Shown here: piece by piece, positions 45,319 through 53,988 of the stretch
Position numbering within the stretch: position 1 is the first letter of the stretch
Layout of the letters: every line of letters starts with the position of its first letter
Assembly: GCA_031550725.1 (NCBI GenBank)
Contig: JAVBOH010000008.1
Span: 454,983-518,982, forward strand
From: UBA946 sp031550725
Lineage (GTDB): Bacteria > Bacillota > Clostridia > Oscillospirales > Ruminococcaceae
Reading direction: 5' to 3'
Length of the DNA: 64,000 nucleotides
Notes under the pieces: generated by a model
Told to the model about the DNA's origin: nothing
What the model saw: the letters and a program-made list of their open reading frames with translations, nothing else
Databases searched by the model: none
Translations under genes and position numbers: made by a program

Positions 45319-46071
45319 ATGCTTAGAGGATTTTATACTGCTGCTAACGGTATCATTAATGAGCAGCGTATTATTAACGTTAAAACGAATAATCTCGCTA
45401 ATGTACAGACAGCAGGCTACAAGGCTGACACTGCTATCCCTACCACTTTTGCCGAAAAAATGCTTATGATTAATGGTAATCACAGCAATACAGGTACTAT
45501 TCGTTACAGAACAATAACTAATACATATACTGATTTACAGCAGGGTACATTCGAGAACACAAATTCTCGTCTTGATATGGCTACATCAGGAAGTGTTTAT
45601 TTTAATATTGCTGCCCGCAAAACAGGAGAAATTCTGCTTTCTAAAAGCGGTCAGTTCAGTCTTGATGCAGAAGGGTACTTATCTTTAGGCTCATCTGGAC
45701 GTGTTGTTGATGATGCTGGCAATCCAATTCAGATTGGTACTGCTGATTTTACTGTATCCACAACAGGTCAGATTGTTACTGATGATGGACGTACTATTAA
45801 TTTAGGACTTAGTTACCTAGATGAAAATGTTGATGTCGAAAAGGTTGCAGATAATCTGCTAAGACCTTATGAGGATGCTCCTATCGGGAATATTCCTGCT
45901 GGATATAAATATCAGGTAATGCAGGGCTGGTATGAGCGTTCAAATGTTGATACTGCTACTGAAATGGTTGAGATTATGAATGCACAAAGTGTTTTTACTG
46001 CTTGTTCATCTGCTTTGAAAATTACTAATGCTGTAAATCAAATTGCTTGCAACGACCTTGCTAAAATCTGA
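45319..46071 (+). CDS. flgF: Flagellar basal-body rod protein, FlgF-type (FlhO-like)
   Basis: 250 residues. Rod-protein start MLRGFYTAANGIINEQRIIN with VKTNNLANVQTAGYK, and the matching C-terminal helix VDTATEMVEIMNAQSVFTAC. It corresponds to flhO of Bacillus by position after sigD, and builds the distal rod. FlgF versus FlgG cannot be settled by eye. GAAAGG precedes ATG 45319. Confidence 0.85.
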   Translation: MLRGFYTAANGIINEQRIINVKTNNLANVQTAGYKADTAIPTTFAEKMLMINGNHSNTGTIRYRTITNTYTDLQQGTFENTNSRLDMATSGSVYFNIAARKTGEILLSKSGQFSLDAEGYLSLGSSGRVVDDAGNPIQIGTADFTVSTTGQIVTDDGRTINLGLSYLDENVDVEKVADNLLRPYEDAPIGNIPAGYKYQVMQGWYERSNVDTATEMVEIMNAQSVFTACSSALKITNAVNQIACNDLAKI

Positions 46072-46094
46072 TTTTTGATTGGAGTTTATTATAT

Positions 46095-46823
46095 ATGGCT
46101 AATATTGGTTTGCATTCCGCCGCATCAGGCGTTATAAGTTATCAAACAGCTCTTGACGTTACCGCCAATAATATAGCAAACGTCAACACAAATGGCTTTA
46201 AATCATCAAGAGCATCCTTTTCCGAGCTTATGTATTCTGAAAGACGAGTTAACGATCAGGTGCATACCGGTCATGGTACTCGTGTTGATAAAACCGACCT
46301 TATGTTTGAGCAGTCCGCTTTGCGTGAAACAAGCAGAATTCTTGATTTTGCTGCTTTAGGTGAGGGGTTGTTTGCAATTCAGGACCAGTTTGGTGAAACA
46401 GTTTACACTAAGGATGGCTCTTTCAACGTCACTGAAACATCAGAGGGAGTATGGGAGCTTTGCGATAACAGCCATGGCTTTGTACTCGATTATGAGGGTA
46501 ACCACATTATCGTCCCTTTTATAGAGGGTACTGAAACAATTGATGCCAGTGCACTTGCTGACATGGTTGGTGTTTATACCTTTGAAAATCCGTATGGTCT
46601 TGACCAGATAGGTTCAAATTATTTTCAGGCAAATGAGTCATCAGGACCTGCAGCTGCAAATACTGATGTTCAGAAAAAGCAAGGTTTTGTTGAAGCTTCA
46701 TCAACAAATATTGCAACTGAGATGACAAAGGTTATCGAATTTCAGCGTGCTTTCCAGCTAAATATTTCTATGGTTAAAACTCATGATGAGCTTGAAAACA
46801 TCGTGAATAATCTCCGCAACTAA
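46095..46823 (+). CDS. flgG: Flagellar basal-body rod protein, FlgG-type (FlhP-like)
   Basis: 242 residues. Start MANIGLHSAASGVISYQTAL with DVTANNIANVNTNGFKSSRA, and end SSTNIATEMTKVIEFQRAFQ, the hook-basal body pattern. It is the second rod gene of the pair, equivalent to flhP. GGAG lies upstream of ATG 46095. The unit is cotranscribed with the sigma factor gene. Confidence 0.85.
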   Translation: MANIGLHSAASGVISYQTALDVTANNIANVNTNGFKSSRASFSELMYSERRVNDQVHTGHGTRVDKTDLMFEQSALRETSRILDFAALGEGLFAIQDQFGETVYTKDGSFNVTETSEGVWELCDNSHGFVLDYEGNHIIVPFIEGTETIDASALADMVGVYTFENPYGLDQIGSNYFQANESSGPAAANTDVQKKQGFVEASSTNIATEMTKVIEFQRAFQLNISMVKTHDELENIVNNLRN

Positions 46824-46828
46824 TATTT

Positions 46829-46890
46829 TATAGTGCGTTAAGTTTAAACGGCTTTTGCCGTCAACACACTTCGTGTGACAATTATATTGT
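46829..46890. repeat. Partial family-B repeat followed by three small hairpins
   Basis: TATAGTGCGTTAAGTTTAAA (46829-46848) is identical to 18580-18599. Three hairpins follow head to tail: ACGGC/GCCGT (46848-46861), CACAC/GTGTG (46865-46877), ACAAT/ATTGT (46878-46890). It lies between flgG and cheC. Confidence 0.55.
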
Positions 46891-46942
46891 AATTATATCT
46901 ATGATATAAAATTTCCGAATTGCCGAAAGGATGTAGTTTTTT

Positions 46943-47572
46943 ATGCCAATTGAAAAAATCGACCAGTTACAAGATATCCATTTAGACGTTTTGAAAGAAA
47001 TCGGTAATATCGGATCCGGTAATGCTGCCAGTGCTTTGTCAGGCTTGTTAAACTGTGAAACCGACATCTCTGTTCCAGTAGTAAAGCTATTGGATTTTGA
47101 TGATGCAGTTAACTTTTTAGGTGGTCCTGAAAAGGTTGTTATTGGTATGCTTGTAAATATCCATGGTGATATTAACGGCATGATGCTTTATGTTTTGCAG
47201 CATTCGTTTGCAAGTCAGATGACGCAAAGTATTTTTGGCACTGAAATTGAGGATCTCTTGAACTTAAACGAAATGGAGCATTCCTTTATTTCCGAAGTGG
47301 GTAATATTCTTTCTGCATCCTATATCAACGCTATTGCGTCGCTTACAGGACTAATGATTGATATTTCAGTTCCTAACATGACAGTTGACATGGTTGGTGC
47401 AATTTTGAGTGTTCCTGCAATTCAATTTGCAAGAGTTGGAAATAAGGTTTTATTCATCGACGATAGTTTTGTTATCGGTCAGACTCATAATGAGATTAAG
47501 AGTAATATGATATTAATACCAGAGATGGAGTCGCTGCACACATTATTTACTAAGCTAGGAGTTGAGATCTAA
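46943..47572 (+). CDS. cheC: CheY-P phosphatase CheC
   Basis: 209 residues with two phosphatase motifs, LDVLKEIGNIGSGNAASALS and HSFISEVGNILSASYINAIA, each with the Glu and Asn that attack CheY-P. CheC also binds CheD for adaptation. GAAAGGATG precedes ATG 46943. One base separates its stop from the cheD start. Confidence 0.94.
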   Translation: MPIEKIDQLQDIHLDVLKEIGNIGSGNAASALSGLLNCETDISVPVVKLLDFDDAVNFLGGPEKVVIGMLVNIHGDINGMMLYVLQHSFASQMTQSIFGTEIEDLLNLNEMEHSFISEVGNILSASYINAIASLTGLMIDISVPNMTVDMVGAILSVPAIQFARVGNKVLFIDDSFVIGQTHNEIKSNMILIPEMESLHTLFTKLGVEI

Positions 47573-47573
47573 T

Positions 47574-48056
47574 ATGTCTACGCCTATTACTGTTGGTATC
47601 GCTGACTTAAATGTTGGGCGTGACAGTGATACCATTGTCACTTATGCGCTTGGCTCTTGCGTTGGTATTTGTCTATATGACACCGATAAAAAAATCGGAG
47701 GTCTTGCACATATAATGCTGCCATCCAGCAAGGAGGCCTCATCACCTCATGATAATCTAAGGAGATATGCAGACACAGGTCTTGCTGAGCTTATTAATAT
47801 AATGAGTATGAAGGGTGCAAACACTTCAAGGCTTACTGCGAAAATCGCAGGCGGAGCTCAGATGTTCAGTGTGAGTTCTGCTGTTTTCAATATTGGTGAA
47901 AGAAATGTAGCATCTGTTAAGCAGCTGCTGCAAAGTTATAGAATAAGACTTATTGCTGAAGAAACAGGTGATAATTACGGACGCACTGTTTATTTTCATG
48001 TTAATGACGGAATTATGGAGATTCGTGCCGCAAATAAACCTATTTTAATGAAGTAA
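47574..48056 (+). CDS. cheD: Chemoreceptor glutamine deamidase CheD
   Basis: 160 residues. The catalytic Cys is in YALGSCVGICLYD and the His in GGLAHIMLPSS; KIAGGAQMF and NIGERNVASVKQLL are conserved. CheD deamidates receptor glutamines and activates CheC. ATG 47574 with AGGAG upstream; the in-frame start at 47562 is rejected. It is the last gene of the fla/che operon. CheA, CheB, CheR and CheW are not here. Confidence 0.95.
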   Translation: MSTPITVGIADLNVGRDSDTIVTYALGSCVGICLYDTDKKIGGLAHIMLPSSKEASSPHDNLRRYADTGLAELINIMSMKGANTSRLTAKIAGGAQMFSVSSAVFNIGERNVASVKQLLQSYRIRLIAEETGDNYGRTVYFHVNDGIMEIRAANKPILMK

Positions 48057-48061
48057 ATTAA

Positions 48062-48098
48062 ATGGCTGTTGCATTTTTGATATGCAGCAGCCATTTTT
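48062..48098 (+). terminator. Terminator of the fla/che operon
   Basis: 13-bp stem with one G-T, ATGGCTGTTGCAT (48062-48074) and ATGCAGCAGCCAT (48082-48094), then TTTTTGAG. Confidence 0.8.
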
Positions 48099-48107
48099 GA
48101 GTGTTGA

Positions 48108-48140
48108 AAGAGCCATTATGTTTATGTCATAATGGCTCTT
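48108..48140 (-). terminator. Terminator of the ABC transporter operon
   Basis: Perfect 13-bp stem AAGAGCCATTATG (48108-48120) and CATAATGGCTCTT (48128-48140), just beyond the minus-strand stop at 48145. Confidence 0.65.
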
Positions 48141-48144
48141 TAGG

Positions 48145-48909
48145 TTATTCATTATTAAATCGATTAAGAAACTGCTTTGTACGTTCATTCTGTGTGTCAC
48201 CGAAAAGCTGGTCGGGAGTACCCTCCTCAACTATAACACCGCCATCCATGAAGATAACATGGTCAGCAACATCTCTTGCAAAAGCCATTTCGTGAGTAAC
48301 AATAACCATTGTCATTTTTTCTTTAGCGAGTGACTTGATAACTTTCAATATTTCACCAGTAAGCTCAGGGTCAAGTGCCGATGTAGGCTCATCAAAAAAG
48401 ATAACCTCAGGATTTAATGCAAGCGCACGTGCAATTGATACACGCTGCTGTTGTCCTCCCGATAATTCACATGGGTATGCAGCGGCTTTGCTTTCAAGTC
48501 CCATTTTTTCAAGCAGTGACATGGCAGATTTGTCTGCATCCTCTTTATTCATCTGAAGCACACACATAGGTGCTTCAGTAACATTTTTCAGTACATTCAT
48601 ATGCGGAAACAAATTGAAATTCTGAAACACAAGACCTATCTTCAAGCGAATATTACGCAGAACGCTCTTAGTTGCATAAACAGGTTTACCGCCGTTATAA
48701 TTGGTTATCATATCCATGCCGCAAACCTTGACAGTACCGCCGCCAACTTTCTCAAGCTGATTTATACAGCGCAGAAGTGTCGACTTGCCGCTGCCAGATG
48801 GTCCGATTATAGCAAGAACCTGACCCTTTTCAACATCAAATGATATATCCTTTAAAACTTCTAGTTCACCAAAACTTTTTGATAAATTTCTAACTTCAAG
48901 TATAGCCAT
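48145..48909 (-). CDS. Polar amino-acid ABC transporter ATP-binding protein
   Basis: 254 residues, GlnQ/HisP type: Walker A GPSGSGKSTLLRCINQLEKV, Q-loop VFQNFNLFPHMNVLKNV, signature LSGGQQQRVSIARALALNPE, Walker B VIFFDEPTSALDPELTGEIL, switch His TMVIVTHEMAFARDVAD. It powers amino-acid uptake. GAAAGG precedes the ATG. It lies 18 bp after the permease gene. The exact substrate cannot be read from sequence. Confidence 0.92.
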   Translation of the reverse strand: MAILEVRNLSKSFGELEVLKDISFDVEKGQVLAIIGPSGSGKSTLLRCINQLEKVGGGTVKVCGMDMITNYNGGKPVYATKSVLRNIRLKIGLVFQNFNLFPHMNVLKNVTEAPMCVLQMNKEDADKSAMSLLEKMGLESKAAAYPCELSGGQQQRVSIARALALNPEVIFFDEPTSALDPELTGEILKVIKSLAKEKMTMVIVTHEMAFARDVADHVIFMDGGVIVEEGTPDQLFGDTQNERTKQFLNRFNNE

Positions 48910-48927
48910 GTAATAACCCTTTCAAAC

Positions 48928-49614
48928 TTACTTATAATAATTCATTTTCTTTTCAAGTGCAGCAAAAGCGATAGTAAGCACCGCATTCATAATAAAATAG
49001 AACACACCTGCAATGAAAAGCGGAGTAAGATTGCTGTATGTAGTCATCATCTGCTTGGACTTTTGGAAAATTTCAATGTATGCTATAACCGATGCAAGAG
49101 AGGTGTCCTTAACAAGAGTGATAACCTCGTTGGCACTTGCAGGCATAACACGCTTTATAACCTGTGGCAGAACAACACGGAAGAAAGTTTGTGTCTTTGT
49201 AAAACCTAAAGCAGCAGATGCCTCATGCTGTCCGATTGGAATAGCTTCAATACCGCCACGGAATATTTCAGCGAAATAAGCAGCATAATTAAGTGCAAAT
49301 GCCAAAATCAAAGCTGTAAATTTATAGCCTTCACTCTTGACATCCATCCCCGATAAAAAGGCAGGATTTGCAACCTTTATCATTGGTATAGCATAGTAAA
49401 TCGTAATAATCTGGAGCATAAGAGGAGTACCTCTCATGATTAGTATGTATAAATTCAAAATCCATTTAAGCGGTTTAAATTTCACAGATTTTAATAGTGC
49501 CACAATCATTCCAAGTGGAACAGAAAATAAAAGTGTAAATCCAAACACCTTAAGAGTAGGTATAAGATATTTCAGAATTACACCAGTACATTTTAATATT
49601 TCATCAAAACTCAA
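48928..49614 (-). CDS. Polar amino-acid ABC transporter permease
   Basis: 228 residues with five or so membrane helices and the EAA loop EASAALGFTKTQTFFRVVLP followed by QVIKRVMPASANEVITLVKD, typical of the GlnP/HisM family; N-terminal MRGTPLMLQIITIYYAIPMI is also conserved. TTG start with GAGGAG 8 bases upstream. No substrate-binding protein gene accompanies the pair, so one must be encoded elsewhere. Confidence 0.92.
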   Translation of the reverse strand: MSFDEILKCTGVILKYLIPTLKVFGFTLLFSVPLGMIVALLKSVKFKPLKWILNLYILIMRGTPLMLQIITIYYAIPMIKVANPAFLSGMDVKSEGYKFTALILAFALNYAAYFAEIFRGGIEAIPIGQHEASAALGFTKTQTFFRVVLPQVIKRVMPASANEVITLVKDTSLASVIAYIEIFQKSKQMMTTYSNLTPLFIAGVFYFIMNAVLTIAFAALEKKMNYYK

Positions 49615-49669
49615 AACTATATCTCCTCATTAAAAATTACATATATGTCAGATTGTTTCATACTTTACT

Positions 49670-49699
49670 ATTATAACGCATTATCAGACTTTATGTCAA
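49670..49699 (-). promoter_or_regulatory. Sigma-A promoter of the ABC transporter operon
   Basis: On the minus strand TTGACA (49699-49694), 18 bases, TATAAT (49675-49670). Confidence 0.75.
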
Positions 49700-49726
49700 C
49701 AGTTATATTAAATTGCATAGCCTATA

Positions 49727-49755
49727 TTTACATTATGCATAACATATGATATACT
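49727..49755 (+). promoter_or_regulatory. Sigma-A-like promoter of the zinc-ribbon gene
   Basis: TTTACA (49727-49732), 17 bases, TATACT (49750-49755), 46 bp before the start. It is divergent from the ABC operon promoter. Confidence 0.6.
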
Positions 49756-49801
49756 AAATGGGTAAGATTGACGTTAGATATTATCAAAAGAGGTGGAGAT
49801 A

Positions 49802-50371
49802 TTGCATAAAAGATGTCCATGGTGCGGCGAGATGATAAAGGTGCGTCAAAGCAGATATTTTAGTATTAAGTGTCCGCATTGTGATAATGAATATTTAGTA
49901 TCACGTTCAGTTAATACTTCAAGCGTACTAAATTTTTTGGGGATAATATTATTTATCTTATATTCAAGAGATATAATATATGGTATATCCTGTCTTTTTA
50001 TATGTTTTGCGATTAGTATTCGTTTCGAAGATGCAGCAAATCTCGTTAAAGTTACATATAAGTATATTTATGAAACAAAATACAAGACAAGAATAGTATT
50101 TTCTTATACAGAGAAAAACTTGCATACATTTTTACGTTCAAATAAAATATTACCGATATGCTTTGTAAATGAACATAGTATACCTATTTCACAAGTTGGA
50201 TGTGTCTCTCTTGATGATATTAAGCTTGAGAATAATATATGTGAATGCACCATATCTATATTGGTAAACGGTAAAATTGATAATAAATTCCCTATGGGTA
50301 CAGAATTTTATGTGTTTTATCAAAAAGAGAAGATAGGTAAGGGGATTTTGATTGGAGAATTCGGATTTTAA
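49802..50371 (+). CDS. Zinc-ribbon membrane protein of unknown function
   Basis: 189 residues. Two CxxC knuckles at the N-terminus (RCPWCGEM and KCPHCDNEY) form a zinc ribbon. A hydrophobic region (FLGIILFILYSRDIIYGISC with LFICFAIS) gives one or two membrane helices, and a C-terminal part of beta character contains FPMGTEFYVFYQKEKIGKGI. I do not recognise a family. TTG 49802 with GAGGTGG 5 bases upstream is preferred; GTG 49793 overlaps that site. More AT-rich and with rarer codons than the flagellar genes. Confidence 0.6.
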   Translation: MHKRCPWCGEMIKVRQSRYFSIKCPHCDNEYLVSRSVNTSSVLNFLGIILFILYSRDIIYGISCLFICFAISIRFEDAANLVKVTYKYIYETKYKTRIVFSYTEKNLHTFLRSNKILPICFVNEHSIPISQVGCVSLDDIKLENNICECTISILVNGKIDNKFPMGTEFYVFYQKEKIGKGILIGEFGF

Positions 50372-50382
50372 CTTTTTAACCG

Positions 50383-50411
50383 TTGCAATTTAAGGGAAAA
50401 TGTGTTATAAT
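50383..50411 (+). promoter_or_regulatory. Sigma-A promoter of serS
   Basis: TTGCAA (50383-50388), 17 bases, TATAAT (50406-50411). The leader is only about 48 nt, with no T-box. Confidence 0.8.
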
Positions 50412-50465
50412 GTATGTTCGTTAGATGTAATTAAATTTAATTTTATTATAAAGGATGTTGTTAAA

Positions 50466-51752
50466 ATGCTAGACATTAAATTTGTCAGAGAAAACCCTGA
50501 AATCGTTAAAGAAAATATCAAGAAAAAGTTTCAGGATAATAAGCTATCACTTGTTGATGATGTAATCTCAATTGATGTGGAGCTTCGTGCTGCTAAGACT
50601 GAAGCTGACGGACTTCGTGCTGAAAGAAACCGTGTTTCAAAGGAAATCGGCGGACTTATGGCACAGGGTAAAAAAGATGAGGCTGAAGTTTGTAAGACTA
50701 AGGTTACAGAGTTCTCGGGACGTCTTGCAGAGCTTGAAGCACTTGAAACAGAGCTTGATGAAAAGCTTATGAAAATAATGATGACAATTCCAAACATCAT
50801 TGATGATAGTGTTCCACTTGGCAAGGATGACAGCGAAAATGTTGAGCTTGAAAAATTTGGCGAGCCTAAAGTTCCTGAATTTGATATCCCATATCATGGT
50901 GAAATCATGGAATCTTTAAATGGTCTTGACCTTGATGCTGCAAGAAAGGTTGCAGGAAATGGTTTTTACTATTTGATGGGTGATGTTGCAAGACTTCATT
51001 CAGCAGTTATTTCCTATGCTCGTGACTTCATGATAAACAGAGGTTTCACCTATTGTATTCCACCTTATATGATTCGTTCAAGCGTTGTTACAGGCGTTAT
51101 GAGCTTTGCTGAAATGGATGCTATGATGTATAAAATCGAGGGTGAGGACTTGTATCTGATTGGTACATCTGAGCATTCTATGATTGGTAAATATATTGAC
51201 ACTATCGTGCCAGAGGAGTCACTTCCTCATACTCTTACTTCATACTCCCCATGTTTCCGCAAGGAAAAGGGTGCGCATGGTATTGAGGAACGTGGTGTAT
51301 ATCGTATCCACCAGTTTGAAAAGCAGGAAATGATTGTTGTTTGTAAGCCGGAGGACAGCATGAAGTGGTTCCATGAGCTTTGGAAGAACACAGTTGACCT
51401 TTTCAGAAGCATGGAGATACCAGTAAGAACAATCGAGTGCTGTTCAGGCGACCTAGCAGACCTTAAGGTTAAGTCCTATGACGTTGAAGCATGGTCACCA
51501 CGTCAGAAGAAATATTTTGAGGTTGGCAGTTGTTCTAACCTTGGTGATGCACAGGCAAGACGTCTTAAAATCCGTGTTAACGGCAAGGATGGCAAGTATT
51601 TTGCGCATACACTTAATAACACAGTAGTTGCACCACCTCGTATGCTTATTGCATTTCTTGAAAATCACTTGCAGGCTGACGGAACTGTTTATATTCCAGA
51701 AGCACTTCGTGGTTATATGGGCGGTGCTGAATATATCGGTTTGAAGAAGTAA
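50466..51752 (+). CDS. serS: Serine-tRNA ligase
   Basis: 428 residues. N-terminal tRNA-binding coiled coil (MLDIKFVRENPEIVKENIKK onward); class II motif 2 (CFRKEKGAHGIEERGVYRIH QFEK, split here) and motif 3 (NTVVAPPRMLIAFLENH). It charges tRNA-Ser and tRNA-Sec. AAAGGATG precedes ATG 50466; the frame upstream to 50400 lies before the promoter start point and is rejected. Confidence 0.97.
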   Translation: MLDIKFVRENPEIVKENIKKKFQDNKLSLVDDVISIDVELRAAKTEADGLRAERNRVSKEIGGLMAQGKKDEAEVCKTKVTEFSGRLAELEALETELDEKLMKIMMTIPNIIDDSVPLGKDDSENVELEKFGEPKVPEFDIPYHGEIMESLNGLDLDAARKVAGNGFYYLMGDVARLHSAVISYARDFMINRGFTYCIPPYMIRSSVVTGVMSFAEMDAMMYKIEGEDLYLIGTSEHSMIGKYIDTIVPEESLPHTLTSYSPCFRKEKGAHGIEERGVYRIHQFEKQEMIVVCKPEDSMKWFHELWKNTVDLFRSMEIPVRTIECCSGDLADLKVKSYDVEAWSPRQKKYFEVGSCSNLGDAQARRLKIRVNGKDGKYFAHTLNNTVVAPPRMLIAFLENHLQADGTVYIPEALRGYMGGAEYIGLKK

Positions 51753-51758
51753 TTAATT

Positions 51759-51803
51759 AAGGCTGTTTAGTAATGAATAAAACATTATTAGACAGCCTTT
51801 TTT
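51759..51803 (+). terminator. Terminator of serS
   Basis: 17-bp stem with two G-T pairs, arms 51759-51775 and 51783-51799, followed by a run of T. Confidence 0.85.
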
Positions 51804-51838
51804 CTACATGAACGACATTTTGTAAGGGAGGACTTGAA

Positions 51839-53125
51839 ATGAAAAAGATGACAGCAATTATTCTTGCAATGGTTATGATGATGTGTTTTTTACCGACATC
51901 AGCGAGTGCGAAAACAGAAATTTTAAAGACACCTGTGTTACAATATAAAATATTAAACCATGATAAAATTCAATTAAGATGGACAAAAATTGATGGAGCA
52001 AATAAATATTATATTTATCAGTTGAACGATAAAACTGGCAAGTATGCTAAGAAATATGAAGTTAAGGCAGCCACTTATACTATAAAAAATCTTAATGCTG
52101 AAAACATGTATTCATACTATGTAAAAGCTGTTAAGGAAAACGTTAAAAGTGAGAGGTCAAATATTGTAACCCTTATTACTCCTGCAAAATGGTGCTTAAC
52201 CTATGAAAAAGCTGACACTAAATATATTCAAAAAATTACTCATTTTGATGGAAGTGAAAATATTCTGTCTGATACTGTGAATACTTTTGCTTACGCTAAT
52301 AATTTCACTGTCAAAAATGGTATTATGTATTATATTGATGGAAATAGTTATGCTGAATGCCAATATATTCGCAGAAATAGTCATGATGGCGACGCTTATG
52401 CGGATGATTATGAGTGGAATGAAAAAATGCCAGTAGTCGCTGAATGCACTTCTTTAAAAGTTACAGATGATAGAATTTATGTTTTAGCTGAATATAATGG
52501 TGACTACTTTGAATATTATAATGGATATGATTTGGAATTTTACAGTATTTCGCTTGATGGAGAGGATACTGTTAAACTTGTAGATATCCATTCTGCTACT
52601 TTTGATGAAAAAAAAGACGATGTACCGACCTTTATCCACAGTTTTGCTGTTAATGATGAGGGAATTTATTATATTGAACGTTTCGTTGATGTTCCAATTA
52701 CAAAAAACAAGAGTGGTTTTCCAAAGTTCAATAAAGAGAAATATAAAGTATGCAGAATGAATTTTGATGGTAGTGACAAAAAATGTCTGTTTACAATATC
52801 AGTGCCTTTTCATGGTGGTATAAACATTTTTACTAATAATAATAAAATATATTATTATATTTATGATTCAGATGGTGGTGCAACAACAGAATATTCCGTA
52901 TATAAATTGATATCAGCTAATAAAAAAGCAAAAAAGGTTTTCACTTTGAAAAATACTAGTCTTGCTAATCTTATGATTGATGATATTAGTGGTGGCTATT
53001 TTTATTTATCAGCAACTACTACGTGGAATGATGATACTAAGGAATATAATAAAATCTATTATAAAGTAAATGAAAAGAGTGCTCAAATAACTAAAAGCAA
53101 AACACCATTCGAATGGAAATACTAA
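51839..53125 (+). CDS. Secreted protein with fibronectin type III-like and beta-propeller-like regions
   Basis: 428 residues. Signal peptide MKKMTAIILAMVMMMCFLPT with a likely cut at SASA-KT. Residues 30-110 look like an FN3 domain (YKILNHDKIQLRWTKIDGAN, YYIYQLND, YSYYVKAVKENVKSERSNIV). The rest has repeated YYID/YYIE strands (GIMYYIDGN, GIYYIERFV, KIYYYIYDS), as in DUF5050 propeller-like proteins. Its role is unknown and it is probably cell-surface or extracellular. AGGGAGG precedes ATG 51839. No clear promoter lies between it and the serS terminator. Confidence 0.75.
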   Translation: MKKMTAIILAMVMMMCFLPTSASAKTEILKTPVLQYKILNHDKIQLRWTKIDGANKYYIYQLNDKTGKYAKKYEVKAATYTIKNLNAENMYSYYVKAVKENVKSERSNIVTLITPAKWCLTYEKADTKYIQKITHFDGSENILSDTVNTFAYANNFTVKNGIMYYIDGNSYAECQYIRRNSHDGDAYADDYEWNEKMPVVAECTSLKVTDDRIYVLAEYNGDYFEYYNGYDLEFYSISLDGEDTVKLVDIHSATFDEKKDDVPTFIHSFAVNDEGIYYIERFVDVPITKNKSGFPKFNKEKYKVCRMNFDGSDKKCLFTISVPFHGGINIFTNNNKIYYYIYDSDGGATTEYSVYKLISANKKAKKVFTLKNTSLANLMIDDISGGYFYLSATTTWNDDTKEYNKIYYKVNEKSAQITKSKTPFEWKY

Positions 53126-53137
53126 CCCAAACAAAAC

Positions 53138-53170
53138 AGGCTGTCACGCATTTGTGACAGCCTTAGTTTT
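53138..53170. terminator. Bidirectional terminator
   Basis: 10-bp stem AGGCTGTCAC (53138-53147) and GTGACAGCCT (53154-53163), with T-rich tails on both strands. It serves the secreted-protein gene and the convergent YkgJ-type gene. Confidence 0.8.
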
Positions 53171-53645
53171 ATTCAGTAATCAAAATAGGATACCCCTTTT
53201 GATATTCCTTGACAATATCAGGATTTTCATCAGCATATTCAAAAATAATATTGGCAAGTCCGTTTTTATCAAGCTCATAAACAAGCTCAGACAGCGGCTT
53301 TTTATATAGCGACGGACAAATAGACGCAATTGAAATAACACGCTTACCGCCAAAATTCATAACTCTATAAGGCCATATACGACAGTCAAAAGGCTTGTTG
53401 TCACCTAATCTGCATCCAGTTTGCTTATCAAGCATAGGGCAGTAATAAAGCTCATCGTCATCCTCTCTCATGCGAAATAAGTATGAGTTTCCCTTGCTGA
53501 TAAACTCGGTATCAGGGTAATCTTCATTAATTTTTGCTTTAAGGTCATTTGTAATAACAGGTGTTTCCCAAATATCATATTTGTCGAAAACACAGCAAAT
53601 TCTGCATTCTGCACATTCACTGCCGGATAGAATATTTTTTAACAT
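53169..53645 (-). CDS. YkgJ-family cysteine cluster protein
   Basis: 158 residues with the Cys pattern CAECRICCVF, YYCPMLDKQTGCRLGDNKP and FDCRIWPYRV, typical of the YkgJ (UPF0153) cluster family, thought to bind zinc or an iron-sulfur centre. The function is not known. ATG 53645 follows GAAAGGC by 9 bases; the upstream frame start at 53663 is before it. Confidence 0.82.
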   Translation of the reverse strand: MLKNILSGSECAECRICCVFDKYDIWETPVITNDLKAKINEDYPDTEFISKGNSYLFRMREDDDELYYCPMLDKQTGCRLGDNKPFDCRIWPYRVMNFGGKRVISIASICPSLYKKPLSELVYELDKNGLANIIFEYADENPDIVKEYQKGYPILITE

Positions 53646-53674
53646 AAGTAAAAAGCCTTTCAAAAAATTACCTG

Positions 53675-53708
53675 TATAGTTGTTTTAAAGTTAAACAACT
53701 ATATCAAT
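53675..53708. repeat. Family-B repeat, hairpin form
   Basis: TATAGTTGTTT (53675-53685) pairs with AAACAACTATA (53693-53703). TTAAACAACTATATCAAT (53691-53708) is identical to 18600-18617. Confidence 0.55.
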
Positions 53709-53710
53709 AA

Positions 53711-53738
53711 AAAGTGCCGTCAAAAAAGACAGCACTTT
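53711..53738 (-). terminator. Terminator of the chemoreceptor-yjfB unit
   Basis: AAAGTGCCGTC (53711-53721) and GACAGCACTTT (53728-53738) form a stem with one mismatch; the minus strand continues with TTATTG. Confidence 0.7.
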
Positions 53739-53758
53739 CTTGTTCATGAGTATACTTA

Positions 53759-53953
53759 TTATGCTCTCGCATTAAATAAGCTTCCCACATCGCCGGGGAA
53801 AGTCGGGATATCATCCATCATGTCGATAATACCCGCAGCAGCGGTTTCAGTAACATCCATAGCCTTAGACATCAAAGCGTTTCCAACGTTCATTTGAAGG
53901 TTTGTAGCTTTCATATCAGTTGCAACAGATGCAATATAGTCACTTAATCCCAT
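53759..53953 (-). CDS. YjfB-like putative motility protein
   Basis: 64 residues. DMKATNLQMNVGNALMSKAM followed by DVTETAAAGIIDMM matches the small YjfB family (putative motility protein) that shares a hydrophobic helix and MKKAMD-like core. Its function is unproven but it often appears with chemotaxis genes. GGAGG precedes ATG 53953. It lies 35 bp after a chemoreceptor gene on the same strand and shares its terminator. Confidence 0.72.
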   Translation of the reverse strand: MGLSDYIASVATDMKATNLQMNVGNALMSKAMDVTETAAAGIIDMMDDIPTFPGDVGSLFNARA

Positions 53954-53988
53954 AACAATCCTCCATTCGTAATAAATTTATGTAAAAC

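Noticed and set aside
50412..50465. T-box leader before serS
   Set aside because: The leader is only about 48 nt after a consensus promoter, too short for a T-box.
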